64,000 bases of DNA. Source: Manduca sexta (Eukaryota > Arthropoda > Insecta > Lepidoptera > Sphingidae). The position numbers and the translations under genes were made by a program. Location of the stretch: assembly GCF_014839805.1 (NCBI RefSeq), contig NC_051129.1, forward strand, positions 11,598,920-11,662,919. Direction: 5' to 3'. Positions 51,403-64,000 of this stretch are shown piece after piece (the stretch's first letter is position 1; each line of letters begins with the position of its first letter). A model generated the notes under the pieces. It did no database searches. It was given only the letters and a program-made list of their open reading frames with translations, and was not told the DNA's origin.

Positions 51403-52087
51403 AGTTTTGAAATATACAGTATGTAAAATTCAAATTAAACGATGGACCCACAACTATTTTAAGACATGAAAGATCATGCTTGCATGTAACTATTAAAAAT
51501 ATACACATAAAGGAGAGGTAATAGAGTACAAAGGATACAGCATATAGAACAGAAGGAAAAGTCTAAAGGATTAAGGATAAACTGGGAAAAGGACATAGGA
51601 CATCACACGCACACCACATAGCACGAAGTCTAACATACGCGAAACCAATCTTCACAAAACGGGACCAAGCGACTCGCATCGTTATGCCATTAGCTTTCAA
51701 ATCGCCATTCGCTTTCGCTCCCGCTTCTACAATACATCCTCCTAGCAATGCACCGCGGAATCTCAGTAACGTTAAACTCGTCAAGTCAGGTCGCGAACGT
51801 AACCCGACACGGTAATGAGCCGACCACGAACGACCACTTAAGCTTGACCCGCGACACTCCATCTATTATGTTATGTAAACATCTAGATACTGCTTATCTG
51901 ATCCCATGATCCAAATTATTGTGGGTAAAAAGTCACATTATATGTTTTGCTAGTTCAAATAAATTAGTAGCGTTGTCTTGCAGAAAACTGACACCGACTG
52001 ATCAGCCATCGCATTCCTTGTATCAATTTTTTTCTCGTAAAATATCTGAAGTCTTCGTGACACGTGATGATTAATTAATCACCGTAT

Positions 52088-52197
52088 TTTATTAATAGTC
52101 TTGTACACACAATACACACACAAAATCACGCATTTATCCCCGAAGGGGTATGCAAAGGCGCAACTAGGGCATCCACTTTTCGCCAAGTGTTTTTTAG
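52088..52197 (-). repeat. SINE family 3, 3' end fragment
   Basis: Minus reading: ACTTGGCGAAAAGTGGATG, TAGTTGCGCCTTTGCATAC and CCCTTCGGGGATAAATGCGT, the tail of the family. Confidence 0.75.
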
Positions 52198-52837
52198 TCT
52201 TGTATTTAAAACAAAAAGCGATTATCGAAATTTACCTTAATATAAATCACTTTAACAAATGAAAACAAGTAAGTCACTATGCCAAAATGCTATATTTGGT
52301 TATGTTGATATTTTTCCGCGCGCGACTATTTGATATTTGTCCTTCTAGACGTGTATATTATAATCAAAGTAGTTACTCTAGCAATAGTGTAGTTGATGTC
52401 AGTTCCGGGTAGGTCATGTTACGTTGGTCATTGCTTGCTGTCACGGATAGTAGGTCATGGAGATGACACAGCAGCAAAGTATCTTTTCATTTAAGCCATA
52501 GAAACTATCAACATTCATAAATAGACTATTAAGGTTTTAAAATAGTTTTCATATAACTGCACGACAGCTTTAGCTTAGTTAAGAGTACAGCGAACTACGG
52601 AGCCGTAGGACGCAGATTCAAACCAAGTTCCGCATCAAATGCCCGCGAACTTAAGGGTTCTTCAAAAGAATTTCGAAGGTGTAATGTAGTACTATCTTAT
52701 ACGTGCTATTTTCGTCTGCATCGTCACTACATACTGTCATGGCTGCCTCTGCCATTGCTAAATAACATTGAAGGTACACTTTGTTTTGCTCCTTTCCAAA
52801 AGCAGCCAGTATAATTACTTAACATTATAAGAGTTTA

Positions 52838-53088
52838 GTTACCTAGAATTTTCGCAGGTTCAAAACCCAAGAGCACGCACCTCTAGCTTCGCTTTCTTTA
52901 ACGGTAAAGGGAAACGTCATGAGGAAAGCAGCACCAGGGAAATTTTTAATAGTAATTTTGTGGGTGTGTGAAGTCTACTAATCTGCAATAGGCCAGCATA
53001 GTGGACTAAGGCCTAATCCCTCTGAGTAGTAGCAGAGAAGGCCCGTGCCAGGCAGTCGGATAGTATATAATACGGGGATGATATTTAT
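52838..53088 (+). repeat. SINE family 1 with 14-bp target duplication
   Basis: Starts close to the B box (GCAGGTTCAAAACCC) and ends ATACGGGGATGATATTT. Flanked by attataagagttta at 52824-52837 and 53089-53102. Confidence 0.88.
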
Positions 53089-53102
53089 ATTATAAGAGTT
53101 TA

Positions 53103-55119
53103 ATTTATCGGGTTGTAAAGTACAGTTCAATGAAGTACTTTCTTACAATAAATTCAAGTAATAATGGCGCGTTTTTTTACAAATAAATAACGAGATGATC
53201 AAGCTACTGGCCCGATAGCAAATAACACGACTGCTCATTTACAGCAACACTGACTTTATATGACAACGTACGAGGCACTGCACGACGCTCTTCACTTTAC
53301 GATTATAGGTTCACCCAATATCATGTTAGCCCTCATCTCAACTCTAAAAGAATATAAAGAACATTTTACCGTCTTGGACATTCCAACAAATGCGTTAAGC
53401 GCTGCAAGCAATCTAAAAAGCGTCTCGCTTAATAAATCAGAGAGCGCGCCACAGATTATAAATTTAATATTCATGGGGATGTTTGTGCTGTGAAATGGCA
53501 ATAGTTAAGAGGGCATTTGTATTCCGAGTGCGGCCGCTCTTGGCCATCCCTTATGTCTGTAGATAACGTCCAGTTTGTGAAACATGAATTCCATCATGTT
53601 TCTGGTCTAGTTTTCTGTGATGAGTTTTCTAGTTTTATAGCTGTTTGGAGATTTTGAAATAACACGGTTTAAGTTGGATAATTATTTAGACTTCTCTTTT
53701 TATGAAGTTTGTTTCTAAAATCGCTAACGTTATTTTATAATATAATGTTATACTTTTGCTTTTGTAAAATGTACTACGTGAAACGTAGTTCTTCCTGTTG
53801 ACTCAACGATTAGAGTTTTTTCGGTTACCCTTCATAATTATTATGCTATTCCTACCGTGAAACAAACATTTCTGTTGTTGAAATCAAATGGTAAATAATT
53901 TTGGTTTCAAAAAACAATAAAACAATTGAGTCGACTTGTCGTCGGCGAGGCTTCACAACGAACCCACGCATGGCTACATGTACTACCTGTGTAACACGTC
54001 TACCGCCGCACAAAAATTAATTACCACATTACAAAGTAAAAAGCGAATAATTATATTAAAGTCGAGAAAACGCCGCAAGTTTTTACTTTTAAAAGTGAAA
54101 CCCCATTCAGTATGAAATCTTGCTTTGCCTTGTAAGCCTAATTACACACGGGCTTATTTGAGGCGCGCCGCCGAGGAGAAGGTGTCGAGCGAGGCTGACT
54201 CAAAACACGCGCCTTTACTATTTCAAGGGTGGAACTTACGTGGTGCATATTTTTACGTATTTTAAATTAGCAAGTGTTCTGTTTAGTTTCAGATTATAAT
54301 TAAGTGAGAATTTTATATAAACCACAGTATCACACATACAATATATATAGTATTACGCCTCCATCTCATAAAGGTAGGCAGAGACTATGCAAGTGTTAAT
54401 AAATAAATAAATATATCGAGAATATAGAAAAAAAATAATGTAATCGAAGAAGAAGAGACTATGCATTGCCTCATGCACCACAATATCATTTACCCGTAAA
54501 TCATAAACGCAATTAGAACGCGTTAATATTATAACTTTGTGGAGACCAGAATTGTTCTCTGGGTTGGCGAATAAATCACAGATAAATACTTCCTTTCAAG
54601 TAAAAAAGGTCTTTGGGAACAGCCTTGATGTAGCAAATAGCCATAGACCTATCGTATTTACACAAATATTTACCTCCCTAACTACCCTTGCGGAGGCACA
54701 GGTCTGAGCTTATTTACGTGATTTTTATAAACTCTATTATAGTAATAAGATACAGTTAAGGAAAATTGGAATGCAAATACGTCCGGTAATATACTTCGCA
54801 TACGGCAGGAGACGGAAAATTAAGATCGCGGATATCGCTCAGTTTTATCTATAGCAGAGACGTCATAAACATTGGATATTATTTTTAGCATATTTCTCGA
54901 ATCCCATCTTGATATAACATAAAGTTATATTACGTCGAATAAAATTTTTGATTACATTCAGAGACTAGATTTTGTTTTAACTGCTTCTTGCAGGTCGGTC
55001 GAGAAACCTTTAGAGGAACTTATTTTCAGCAATTGACTTCCAAAGGGATGATGATGGTTTAAATACCACATGATATAATACACATATGAAATTTGTAAAT
55101 ACAGTGCTGTCCAAATACC
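53103..55119. other. no gene recognised
   Basis: AT-rich. The frame at 53260-53493 partly overlaps family-4-like sequence and shows no domain. A GC-richer patch lies at 54160-54240. Confidence 0.35.
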
Positions 55120-55310
55120 TGTGGTAAGTCCTTACTGGTGGTAGGTCTCTCATATATGAGAGTCCGCCTGGGTAGGTACTACCGCAATGTCTATTTCTGC
55201 CGCCAAGTAGCAGTGCGTAGTTACTGTTGTCCGGTTTGAAGGACATTGTAGCCAGTGTAACTACTACTATCAGGCGAATGGCAAGCTCGTCTTATCATTG
55301 AAAGCAAAAA
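55120..55310 (+). repeat. dispersed repeat family 4
   Basis: CTGGTGGTAGGTCTCTCATA, CCGCCTGGGTAGGTACTACC, TATTTCTGCCGCCAAGTAGC, CATTGTAGCCAGTGTAACTA and an A-rich end. Confidence 0.8.
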
Positions 55311-55387
55311 AAACAAAACATAATCCCAGTAAAGTTAGAAACCCGATACATAGGGCCAGTGACTATGGATGGTTAGTATTCTATACG

Positions 55388-55512
55388 CATCTATCATCAT
55401 CAGGCACATAAGTCCACTGCTGAACATAGGCCTGCCCTAAAGATTTCCAGACGGACCTTTCGAAAGCGGCCTGCATGCAACGTGTTCCTGCGACCTTTAT
55501 CAAGTACCATCT
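55388..55512 (-). repeat. RTE-type LINE 3' end
   Basis: Minus reading: GCATGCAGGCCGCTTTCGAA, AGGCCTATGTTCAGCAGTGG, then ACTTATGTGCCTGATGATGA. This is the typical 5'-truncated RTE tail. Confidence 0.8.
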
Positions 55513-57399
55513 ATATCAGGCCGTAATTATTCCGTCGTCAGCATGAGACACGAAACTACGGTATAATACGGTCTGAATGATGAATAGGAAGGAATGCATT
55601 TAACGGTTATTGTCAGTGCTGGTCAATTGATTCCTGTCGCTGAGTTATGGCTTTCGATATGCCGCCGGAGACAGTGTGGGTGACAGTAGTGCTAAATTTG
55701 ACTGTAATTACACCTAAATATGCCAAGGTAAAATATTCCATAGGCACTTTGTAATTACGATATCTAAATAGTATTTGCAATTTGTTTACATGTGTTGTGG
55801 TTTGAAATGATTCTAATTAAAAAATAAACTATGTTACTCAGAGACAATAGTGGAAGATCTTACGGAATTAATTCAATATACCAGAGAATGTCGCCTACAA
55901 ACAAACTCACTGACGTACAAATTCTATGTGTATATAAAATATCTATAAGAATTCATATAGTATTGTATCATGTTTCGTATTGGGGGGAAAGCCAACATCG
56001 TCTAGCGATTGAAGCAGACAGAATTACACGAATAGCACTGTTACTATAAAGCGAGTAGGGTGCAAACAGCGCAGAACCAATTCTGTATTTCCTCTTTCTA
56101 AAGTGTACCTACACACCTTCGATAATAAACTATCATTTTCTATATTACGAACTGCAGTTTAAAATAGAAATAATTCCCATGATAACCCAAAGTTCTAATT
56201 CAAGGCCTGTAAGATATAACCTCTGCCTTAAAAGAATAACTAATAGTGTGACAATATGTAAATCAGTCCTAAGTTCGGAGGTGTTCGTGAGGTCTCGAGA
56301 GACGGCTCGTAGGCGACCTCGCTGCCGGCCGCGCGTCAAAGCGACGTCGGATCGCAATTACGGATCTCACAACGACATTAATTAAAGGCTTCTTTCGGAA
56401 TTCCGCCTCGCCTCGTCGCCTCGCCGCGCCGCCCGCCTGTCTAAACTAGCCTTTAGTGTGAAAAATGTTTTTAATTAAGAAATTTGCGACGCCTTTAAGT
56501 TAATAAGTCATTTTGTAGATCTTTGTGGTAATTTTAATGAATGTGTTTTACTTATGTTGTGTATGCTGTATTTTTTTATAAGCTATATGCATAAATCAAA
56601 AACATATTATAGAACTCGATAAATAGAGAAAGAGAAAGAGAAAGAGGAATCGTCTCTCAGACAAATACCTACATACAAAATATTCTCTATTATGTTCGTA
56701 ATTACTAATAAGCTAAGCTATAATTACTATTAAGATAGATTTACGACGAAACAATCCAAAAATCTCCAGACATAACCTCCAAAATGTGACAAAAGACGAT
56801 TCTTTAATAAGTGAGTTAAATTCGCGCCCTCGCCCCATTGTACACTGGTCGACAAAAAATAAGCTCGTTTTAAGATGGCCCTACAAAAAGAAGACTCGGC
56901 TCGCCTCCGGGGGTCAGTTTGTCTATAATGGCTTATTGTGCGTCTCACTTACTCATTATACCTATTATATGTTTAATTAACACGCCCCGAGGGGGTGGAC
57001 AGACAAAAGACTCTTTTCAGCTAAACTTTTCTCTACTTAATTCGTTCTTGTCATTTTTTCAAGGTCTGCGGTTTCGGCACTTGTTTCAGACGGTTTGTCG
57101 TTTTGTGAGTGAATGTTGATGAGTGTTGTGGTTTGCGAATTGGTTTTTGTTACATTTTATACTGGTTGTGTATGACTAGGGATTTTTGTTAAAGAAAAAA
57201 TTATTTTATAACTTATCGTCGTATCGTAAACATAGTAATGTAAAAATAATTTATATGTTATGTTCTACAAAAAATAAAAGTATTTAGCGAATTTTATTAT
57301 GTTTTTTTTAATATAATTTAAAAGACCGGCTGCCAGACTTCAACACACCGTGAGGTCATTCTGCGTAGATCGGACCACTAAAAACTAAATAAAAAAATG
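55513..57399. other. no gene recognised
   Basis: Contains an AGAGAA microsatellite at 56625-56645 and GC-rich, CpG-rich patches at 56270-56450 and 56810-57000 that could be regulatory or conserved non-coding. No exon is convincing. Confidence 0.35.
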
Positions 57400-57598
57400 T
57401 ATAATTGTAAAATGTAGTAAGATATTGTTACTTTGAGTTTTCGGATGGCCACCACAGTCCACCCCGTAAACACGAATGCTGCAAAGTCTTCGATACATCG
57501 GGAGAAAATTATAATATAAAAAACCGCAATAAAATCCGTATAAAAGTTTTATTTTTATGTCTAACATTCGCGCAAACATAAGGAATCATTATTATGTT
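57400..57598 (+). repeat. dispersed repeat family 5, longest copy
   Basis: TTTTCGGATGGCCACCACAG, CACCCCGTAAACACGAATGC, TCTTCGATACATCGGGAGA, CCGCAATAAAATCCG and CTAACATTCGCGCAAACATA in order. Confidence 0.78.
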
Positions 57599-58009
57599 CT
57601 AGATCTTGGGTACAGATATTTATCACTAAAAATACCAATATTCCTTTGCCAAAATTACCAATAATCCTTTGACAAAAATACCAATTTGACCTCAATAAAC
57701 TACTTAATAATCTAACCCGTTGTTTACGAACTATAGTCGACGGTAAAGTCATATCGAGGACTGGCATAAAGTCATAATATTTACCCTCCAGCGATGGACG
57801 TTTCTAGTAACAGAGTAAACAAATTAGTTTTACAACCAACTCTGTGCGGCGCGAATAACTACGTGTTTTTGCTACGGCCCTGGAAATAATATAATAACTA
57901 AGTAAAGAGTAATAAAAGATATTTGGAAATTGGGGTTAATCTATGGGTTGGGAGATTTGTTTGTTATAGTGGAAAGGTATTTTTTTGAAATGGTACGGTT
58001 AAATCGCCT

Positions 58010-58190
58010 TACTGCACCTGGAAAGTGGAGTGAGGTCCAATAGAATGTCGAGTGACGAGAGATTACCCCTCATCAGTCGACGCAATTATGCCGGCCGTTG
58101 GAACCAGATATATACAGGCTAATCCAGAGGCGCGATACACTTACGTGAGCCACTATGGCGGGTTTTAACACCTTGTGCACGGTGGTCGCT
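58010..58190 (+). repeat. dispersed repeat family 2
   Basis: GGTCCAATAGAATGTCGAGT, CATCAGTCGACGCAATTATG, CCGGCCGTTGGAACC and CACTATGGCGGGTTTTAACA. Confidence 0.82.
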
Positions 58191-58429
58191 ATGCGGGCGG
58201 ATATAAAATATGTCCTACCACCAGCACCTATTCTGAATTATGTCGATCAACAACACATTGCATCTCTTGGATGTATATTCGGTCAGAAATACTAGTCAGC
58301 ACGAGCCGCTATGGCGGATATTTTAACAGTAATTTTCCGAAAAAAATTACTGTTGTCTCAATGGGTAACTTCGAACGAGCATCTAATCTTTGAAAATATT
58401 TTTTTCTACGTATTGTTACCTGTTAATAT

Positions 58430-58712
58430 CAGTACTAGAAAGACATAAAACAAAACACATGCACTCATCGCGTTTTCTTCCCCTTCAACCCTTACTCGCC
58501 AGAGCACAGGTTACCCAGGGCTCCTACTTTTCGCCATATATCTTCCGCTTCACGATGTGACAAGAGGCGAGTCTATCGCTACACCGGACATTCATTCCAA
58601 AATTCGGACTCATACTAAGCAGATAAACCTAATATCACTTTACCCAACCCAAGATTCGATCTCAGGACATCAAAGTTTATCGTACCGCGCACGCAATATG
58701 ACTACACCACCG
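58430..58712 (-). repeat. SINE family 3, near full-length copy
   Basis: Minus reading: GGTGGTGTAGTCATATTGCG, a B box (GAGATCGAATCTTGGG), TAAAGTGATATTAGGTTTAT, the body with GCGATAGACTCGCCTCTTGT, then GGCGAAAAGTAGGAGCCC and the tail. Confidence 0.75.
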
Positions 58713-59609
58713 TGTATAAAAAAAGAAACAAAAAAAAGTACTAACATTTCAAAAACGTATCATATTTTCGAATAAAGAATAAAGGTATGAAAAGCCGTTA
58801 AAACTATTCCATTTTTAAATAACAGACAAGTCAGTACACGTCTAAAAGTTGGAACAGATGAAAGGCAGTCGGATAGGTATACTGTAACATTTGTAACATG
58901 TCACAATTTGCGCCGCAGTCACGTACGCTCAGCACTAAATTGTAACAATCACTAATTGCAGTTTTGTTGCAGATTCGATTTGCTTGCGGTCCAGTTGCAG
59001 CGATATAGTAGATAAGGTAAGCGATAGATCTTTTAACTTCCGATGCAAAATATGAACAGAATTTATTTAGATGTCAAATGAGAGTTATAGTATATGTTCA
59101 ATAAAAAATATTGATAAAAGTTTTCAAAAATTTTTAAAAGATTTTTTATAAAATATATGAAAGAATAAAAATATTATATATATTTGAAATTTTTGCTGTA
59201 GGATATAGTTAACTTTAAACCTAACCCTGCTAAGCTAATTGATATATATTTTGGGAGATTCATATTTCTTCAACTTTACCTAACATTAACCATATAACAG
59301 GGATTCAAATGCGATACACAAGCGATCGAATACATCTCATAGCTTCAAATACACCGCGCACCTTACCCTATAAGCAGAGGTGCCTCACCCCACTTCATTA
59401 CAGATCCCTCCGAAAGCGCGTGTGTTGCGTGCCCAACACGCTTGGACACCCCTGGGTGATGACGATGCACCGACCAATTTACCTTGGCCTCCCCCGATAT
59501 GTAACACATTTTAATGGCAAATTTTCTTTAATGCGTCCTGTTGGTGCAAAAGGAAATTCCAATATTATAGTATAGAACGCATATACTGAATTTGATTGTA
59601 ATTCCCTTA

Positions 59610-59745
59610 ATTGTGGTAGTCTCTAGGTAGGGACTAATGCGTTGTCTATTTCTGCTAACTAAGTAACAGCTTCTAACATTGCTGTTTCTGAAGGAGCAAT
59701 GTCCTTGGGCACAATTACCTGGTGTAATTACTAGGAGTTATAGAC
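59610..59745 (+). repeat. dispersed repeat family 4, diverged copy
   Basis: TAGGTAGGGACTAATGC, TCTATTTCTGCTAACTAAGT and CACAATTACCTGGTGTAATT follow the family order with many changes. Confidence 0.5.
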
Positions 59746-60104
59746 TTGACATGTTCTGATGAATTACAATTTACAGCGATAAGCAATTGTGCGCCTTATG
59801 GTCGTTTGAGGAACGTTTCGTCTTGTATTTATTTATTTAACAAATCATATCACATAACATCGGTTAACATCAGTTAGGATGCGTACTAAGTTTCGAACTT
59901 GTTTCACATATTCTTTTCAAAGCTGTTACAATAATTAAATTAGTCAGACTCTAGTTTAAATTGCTATTCATTCTGGGCGCTTAGGCAAGCGCCTTGTTTA
60001 TTAAACCATTTAAATATGTTAATATCACTATATTATCTAAATATATTTCTTATTCTATAATTATTATTCTTCGTTATTAAATACGCTTCCAGATGGTGGT
60101 TTAG

Positions 60105-60170
60105 ATAGCTTTTGGGGGAGTCCAATGCTCATCAGTGAACATCCTGTGGATGATAATAATAATGCTGATG
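60105..60170 (+). repeat. RTE-type LINE 3' tail relic
   Basis: TTTGGGGGAGTCCAATGCTC, ATCAGTGAACATCCTGTGG and GATGATAATAATAATGCTGA. Confidence 0.6.
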
Positions 60171-60949
60171 ATTTTGGAATTTTCACGTATATAGTATTTT
60201 ATTATTTTTTACTACTTAATACTTCAAGCAATAATGATAAGTTATAATAATATCCTGTGTGACCATGATCCAGTTGAAAAAAAAAAACCTCTCGCTAGAA
60301 ATAAAACAGCCAGCTACTTGGGTTTACTCGAGTTACCGTGTTTTTTATTGCTTCTATTCCTAGTTTACAATATCGGTATTTATATTATAATTGATTTAAA
60401 TGTAATTGAGTGATGATAACTAATCAAGTATAATTTACATTGATGTATCATAAGTGAAATTTATTACAAAGTAGCCCTATGACGAATTTCTGATGGATAA
60501 TTGTTTTACCACGTTAAAAATATTATAGATCACTACAAATACAAAGAAAACAAAATGTATGTTGTGATTGACACAATATGTAAATCCAATGGGAGTAAAA
60601 TTAGCGGAATCAATTATGTTATTTTTTATACTGTGTGCTAATTTTTGACTTTATTTTTTTAACCTGACGACACAGCCTGAGTCATATGGAAATCCTAATG
60701 TCCCAAGTTGGAGGAGGCCGGGGGTCATCGTATACTGGTCCCTAAATAACAAAGCGACGGTGGCACTTGGCAGGAAATTATTAAAATTACACTCGCTTGT
60801 ACGAAACGTTTGCTGCTGTAATTTGATATTTTATTGTTATTGCTTCATTATTTTTTTCTGATGTATTAAGGTCCATTGATAAGATATTGTACTATCTCTT
60901 GCTACTATCCGAATAGAACTAATTAAAACGATTATTTTTGGAATAATTT

Positions 60950-61192
60950 TACTGGTGGTTGGTCTCTCATGTGTAAGAGCTCGCCTGGGTAGGTACCACC
61001 GCAATTACTATTTCTGCCGCTAAGCAGTAGTGTGTAGTCACTGTTGTGTCTGAGGATGGTGAGGGCAGTGGAATACTAAACAATAGTTTGTCATTCAAGG
61101 TTTTGGATGGTGTTTCTACTGTTTATGAGCTGTCGTATCGCTTACTATCACAAAAGACAAGCTCGTCTCGTCATTCACAGCAATAAAAAACG
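60950..61192 (+). repeat. dispersed repeat family 4, best copy
   Basis: CTGGTGGTTGGTCTCTCATG, GCTCGCCTGGGTAGGTACCA, GGTGTTTCTACTGTTTATGA, CGTATCGCTTACTATCAC and GCTCGTCTCGTCATTCACAG, ending in an A run. Confidence 0.82.
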
Positions 61193-61854
61193 AAGAGTAG
61201 AAAAATAAAATTGTGATCTATCACGTCATACCATTTTACTAATTTCGAATACATGGGTAGTGAAATTATCTTTGGTATAGATGTTGTTAAAATTTCATGT
61301 TAAAGGTAGATTCACTACAAGTTATAGGCAATGAAAAGATTTCTCGCGTATTTATAATAACAAATCGCTTGGATTAAATTCTACTACATATTTCAAAATA
61401 CAAAATCTCTCACACACAAATAAATAAATTAGATTTAAACTGATAACGTAAATATATGAAATACAATTACAAATTTATAACATAATTCAAACTCCATTAG
61501 GAGCGGATAACTTCGTCGTGGATAAACATTTCTTAAATTTAATGGCAAACGAGTTTTATTCAAATGTTTACCGGACATGACCGGACTTAGGGCATCTTTT
61601 CGGTCCCGAAATGTCTATCGATGTGGGAACAGATGGTATGTCGAAGTTAGTTTTCACTGTATTGTAGATGGTATGAGTCGACCACGAGCATAATATTGTC
61701 ACAGAAAACCAACCTAATATTTTGAAACCTTTCTTGTGAGCTTAGATTACTAAAGGCCCAATATATGCGCTTCTCAGTAGCTCAATTCTGCTGTAATATC
61801 GACAAGTCACAAGTCTCTCAAGGTACTCCATATGTATTAATAATATTTACATAA

Positions 61855-62112
61855 ACTGCCTCAGTGGCGTAGTTGTACTGTATGCGTGGTAAGGCAGCAC
61901 TGTAAGGTCTGGACCTTGATTCGAATCACGGGTCCGTCAAAGTGATATTTGGATTTTTCTGTCTAGTATCAGCTCGGAATTTAGAATTTGTGCCCGATAT
62001 GGCGATACGCTCGCCCCCTATCACATTATATGACAGAAAACACGACGAAAAGGGGATTCCCTGGTTGCTCCTCTGCATACCTCTTCGGGGATAAATACAT
62101 TAAATGTGTTTG
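61855..62112 (+). repeat. SINE family 3, full-length copy
   Basis: Head ACTGCCTCAGTGGCGTAGTT with B box GATTCGAATCACGG, body AAAGTGATATTTGG, GCCCGATATGGCGATACGCT and CGCCCCCTATCACATTATAT, then CTCTTCGGGGATAAATACAT. Confidence 0.85.
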
Positions 62113-63194
62113 TTTTGTTTTTAGATGATATATTTAATACATGTAGGCCACACAAATGCATGTCTAGGTTCAGTCTTATCGGTTTGCCAACCGAGATCAC
62201 AGCCACTCGAAAACTATAGACTTAATTAATCCATCAATAACCCAAGTAAGGTGGCATTATCATGGTGAATTAGGCCACGGGACCCACCATCTGACCTTAA
62301 TTCCTATCTGTCGTCAAAGTAAACGGTACATTATTCAGTAATGTCCCATTTATTCAGTCTTGCTACCGTTCCTACCACGTTACGGAGATCAGAATCGCAG
62401 CGCAAACTCAGTTTTAGAGCCTGATTTACATAATTTGTCTTCACAATAAATTGTCGCCTGGACCTTCACGGAATTATAGTTCTCTTATATATTTCTCTTA
62501 CAGAATGGTCCTAAAATGATTTTTGTTTGGCAAAATTACTAAACCGTATAGGTCTGGTTCAATAAAATTACAAATCTTAGGTTCATATATGTAAGGTTGG
62601 AAACAATTTATTAACTATTGATTCAAAGTAATTTTAGTTGAGGAAAACATGGGCAGCTTGCGAAGAAATGAAAGTTTCCCAAATAAAATTAAACGTATTT
62701 TCATAAAAAGAAATAAGTTTACATTTCATGTTTTGCAGTTTTCCCTATGTGGAGATTAATTTGCAAAAAATCTGCTATTGAAATATTTTTTTCACTTGTG
62801 GTATTAATTAGGAAAATCCTTTACTTTTCATACTTTCAAAGTTAAACTTTATATTATAACTGTACAAATGATTGAGAGTTCTTTGTTACCCCTTATATCT
62901 TTGAAGATCAGTCCGGGTATCTATCTAAAGTTTAATACAAACACGCGATCGCTCATCCGAGCAGGCAGCGGCTGATTTCCTCTGAGGCTGCCCGAGGTCG
63001 CGGCCATTAAGGGTGCCACCAGTAATATTTACAGGGGGTAGCGTGGGGGTGGTAGGCCAATATTTGTAGTATAGTGCTTAATGCATGGTTTTATAAAGAG
63101 ATAACATTTGGTGTTTCAATAAAGTATTGATGGATATTTTATCACCTGTAAAAGTGTTTCTTTTTTTATTTTAAAAATATAGTTTAATATTTAC
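62113..63194. other. no gene recognised
   Basis: AT-rich. GC-richer patch at 62940-63060 without an open frame of note. Confidence 0.35.
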
Positions 63195-63199
63195 TTATA

Positions 63200-63490
63200 G
63201 TATAACATATAGCCTAGTTGGGAATGGTCTGTTGAGACCGATGATGCCAGACTCTTTCAAAGTTATTTAAGTAAAGTTTATCAATAATTATAATTTCATG
63301 TAACGGTGAAGGAAAACATTATAAGGAAATCTGCATATGTAAGTATTCTCCAAAAAATAATTTCGAAAGATTTGTGAGGTCTACCAACCAGCATTAGGCC
63401 AGCGTAGTCGACTAAGGCCTAAACCCTTTCAGTATTAGAGAAGACCTGTGCTCAGTAGAGTGACAGTATGTTAAATAGGACTTGTTATAA
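63200..63490 (+). repeat. SINE family 1, decayed copy
   Basis: TATAGCCTAGTTGGGAATGG (A-box end), a diverged middle, then TAACGGTGAAGGAAAACATT and ACTAAGGCCTAAACCCTTTC. Confidence 0.75.
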
Positions 63491-64000
63491 TACTGGTAAA
63501 GTTTTATAACACATAATTTCATAATAAGTGAATATCGATTTCATAGTTCAACTTCATATCGATTGAAAAGCATAAAAATATTTACAAACTCTTAATTATA
63601 TTTTATAATGAACAGATTTGCAATTAAAGCGTCAACTAACGATGCGAATTAATATTTTTAAAGCTTATTCATAGGGTTGTGAAAAAATTTCGGAAAAATA
63701 TTTTGCGAATAATTAGTGGGTTTTGTTAATAACTCGATTCCTTTTGAAGTGTTTGCTATTAATTGGATGAGTTTCTCTCGCGGCACTCTTTAGTGGACAA
63801 GACAGTTTGTAATCTGTTTTATGAAACAAATTTGATTATAAGATTTAAATTTGAATTTTTTGTCCGTAAAGTGAGCGTTCAATTTCGCTAACAAAACTAA
63901 TTAAGATATAAAATATTTTTATAAGTGTAAAATTGGATTGTACGTAATCTGAGATGGGCTGACGTACCTGCTTACATAATAGGTAACAGTATTTTTTATT
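63491..64000. other. nothing recognised
   Basis: AT-rich sequence to the window edge without exon, tRNA or repeat that I can name. Confidence 0.4.

Noticed and set aside
51563..51862. 99-codon minus frame
   Set aside because: No recognisable domain; composition resembles repeat-derived sequence, and no splice or start context supports it.

Overview
The window looks like a piece of a moth or butterfly (Lepidoptera) nuclear genome. It is AT-rich and has short, widely spaced eukaryotic exons with GT/AG splice sites. It also carries many copies of non-autonomous repeats that I recognise as lepidopteran: tRNA-derived SINEs, 3' tails of RTE- and R1-type LINEs, Helitron-like ends and a TTAA-flanked fold-back element. 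There is no sign of bacterial organisation, CRISPR or operons. Coding density is very low, and most long open frames are noise or lie in repeats.

Left part (1-22.6 kb). One split minus-strand gene for a BTB/POZ-BACK domain protein covers the left third and runs off the left edge. I joined seven exons by hand (22293-22573, 6092-6250, 5745-5907, 1544-1677, 1128-1285, 845-966, 362-438). Their splice phases agree. Four of them carry single-base length errors at short homopolymers, five in all, so the frame is broken as given. Inside its 4-kb intron, on the same strand, lies an intact intronless SmE (snRNP E) gene with its own poly(A) signal, followed by a tRNA-Gly(TCC) gene. The 16-kb intron is full of SINEs, LINE tails, hairpins and a 366-bp near-perfect fold-back element. 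tRNA-Glu(TTC) sits 23 bp from a splice donor of the BTB gene, and tRNA-Asn(GTT) lies just beyond it.

Middle (23-47 kb). This part is mostly non-coding. It holds a dead R1-type LINE with a YADD reverse-transcriptase motif, a second tRNA-Gly(TCC), Helitron-like and SINE copies, and two weakly supported plus-strand exons (24589-24639 and 35763-35871) that may belong to an unrecognised gene.

Right part (47-64 kb). The most interesting object is a complete, young, non-autonomous LTR retroelement on the minus strand (47111-49026). It has 278-bp LTRs, a 4-bp target duplication, a primer-binding-like site, a polypurine tract, TATA boxes and a leader of 28-bp repeats built from the primer-binding site. 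It keeps only a Gag N-terminal fragment and an intact 55-residue frame with a myristoylation motif, one membrane segment and a Cys/basic tail. The rest of the right side is repeats and sequence in which I see nothing.
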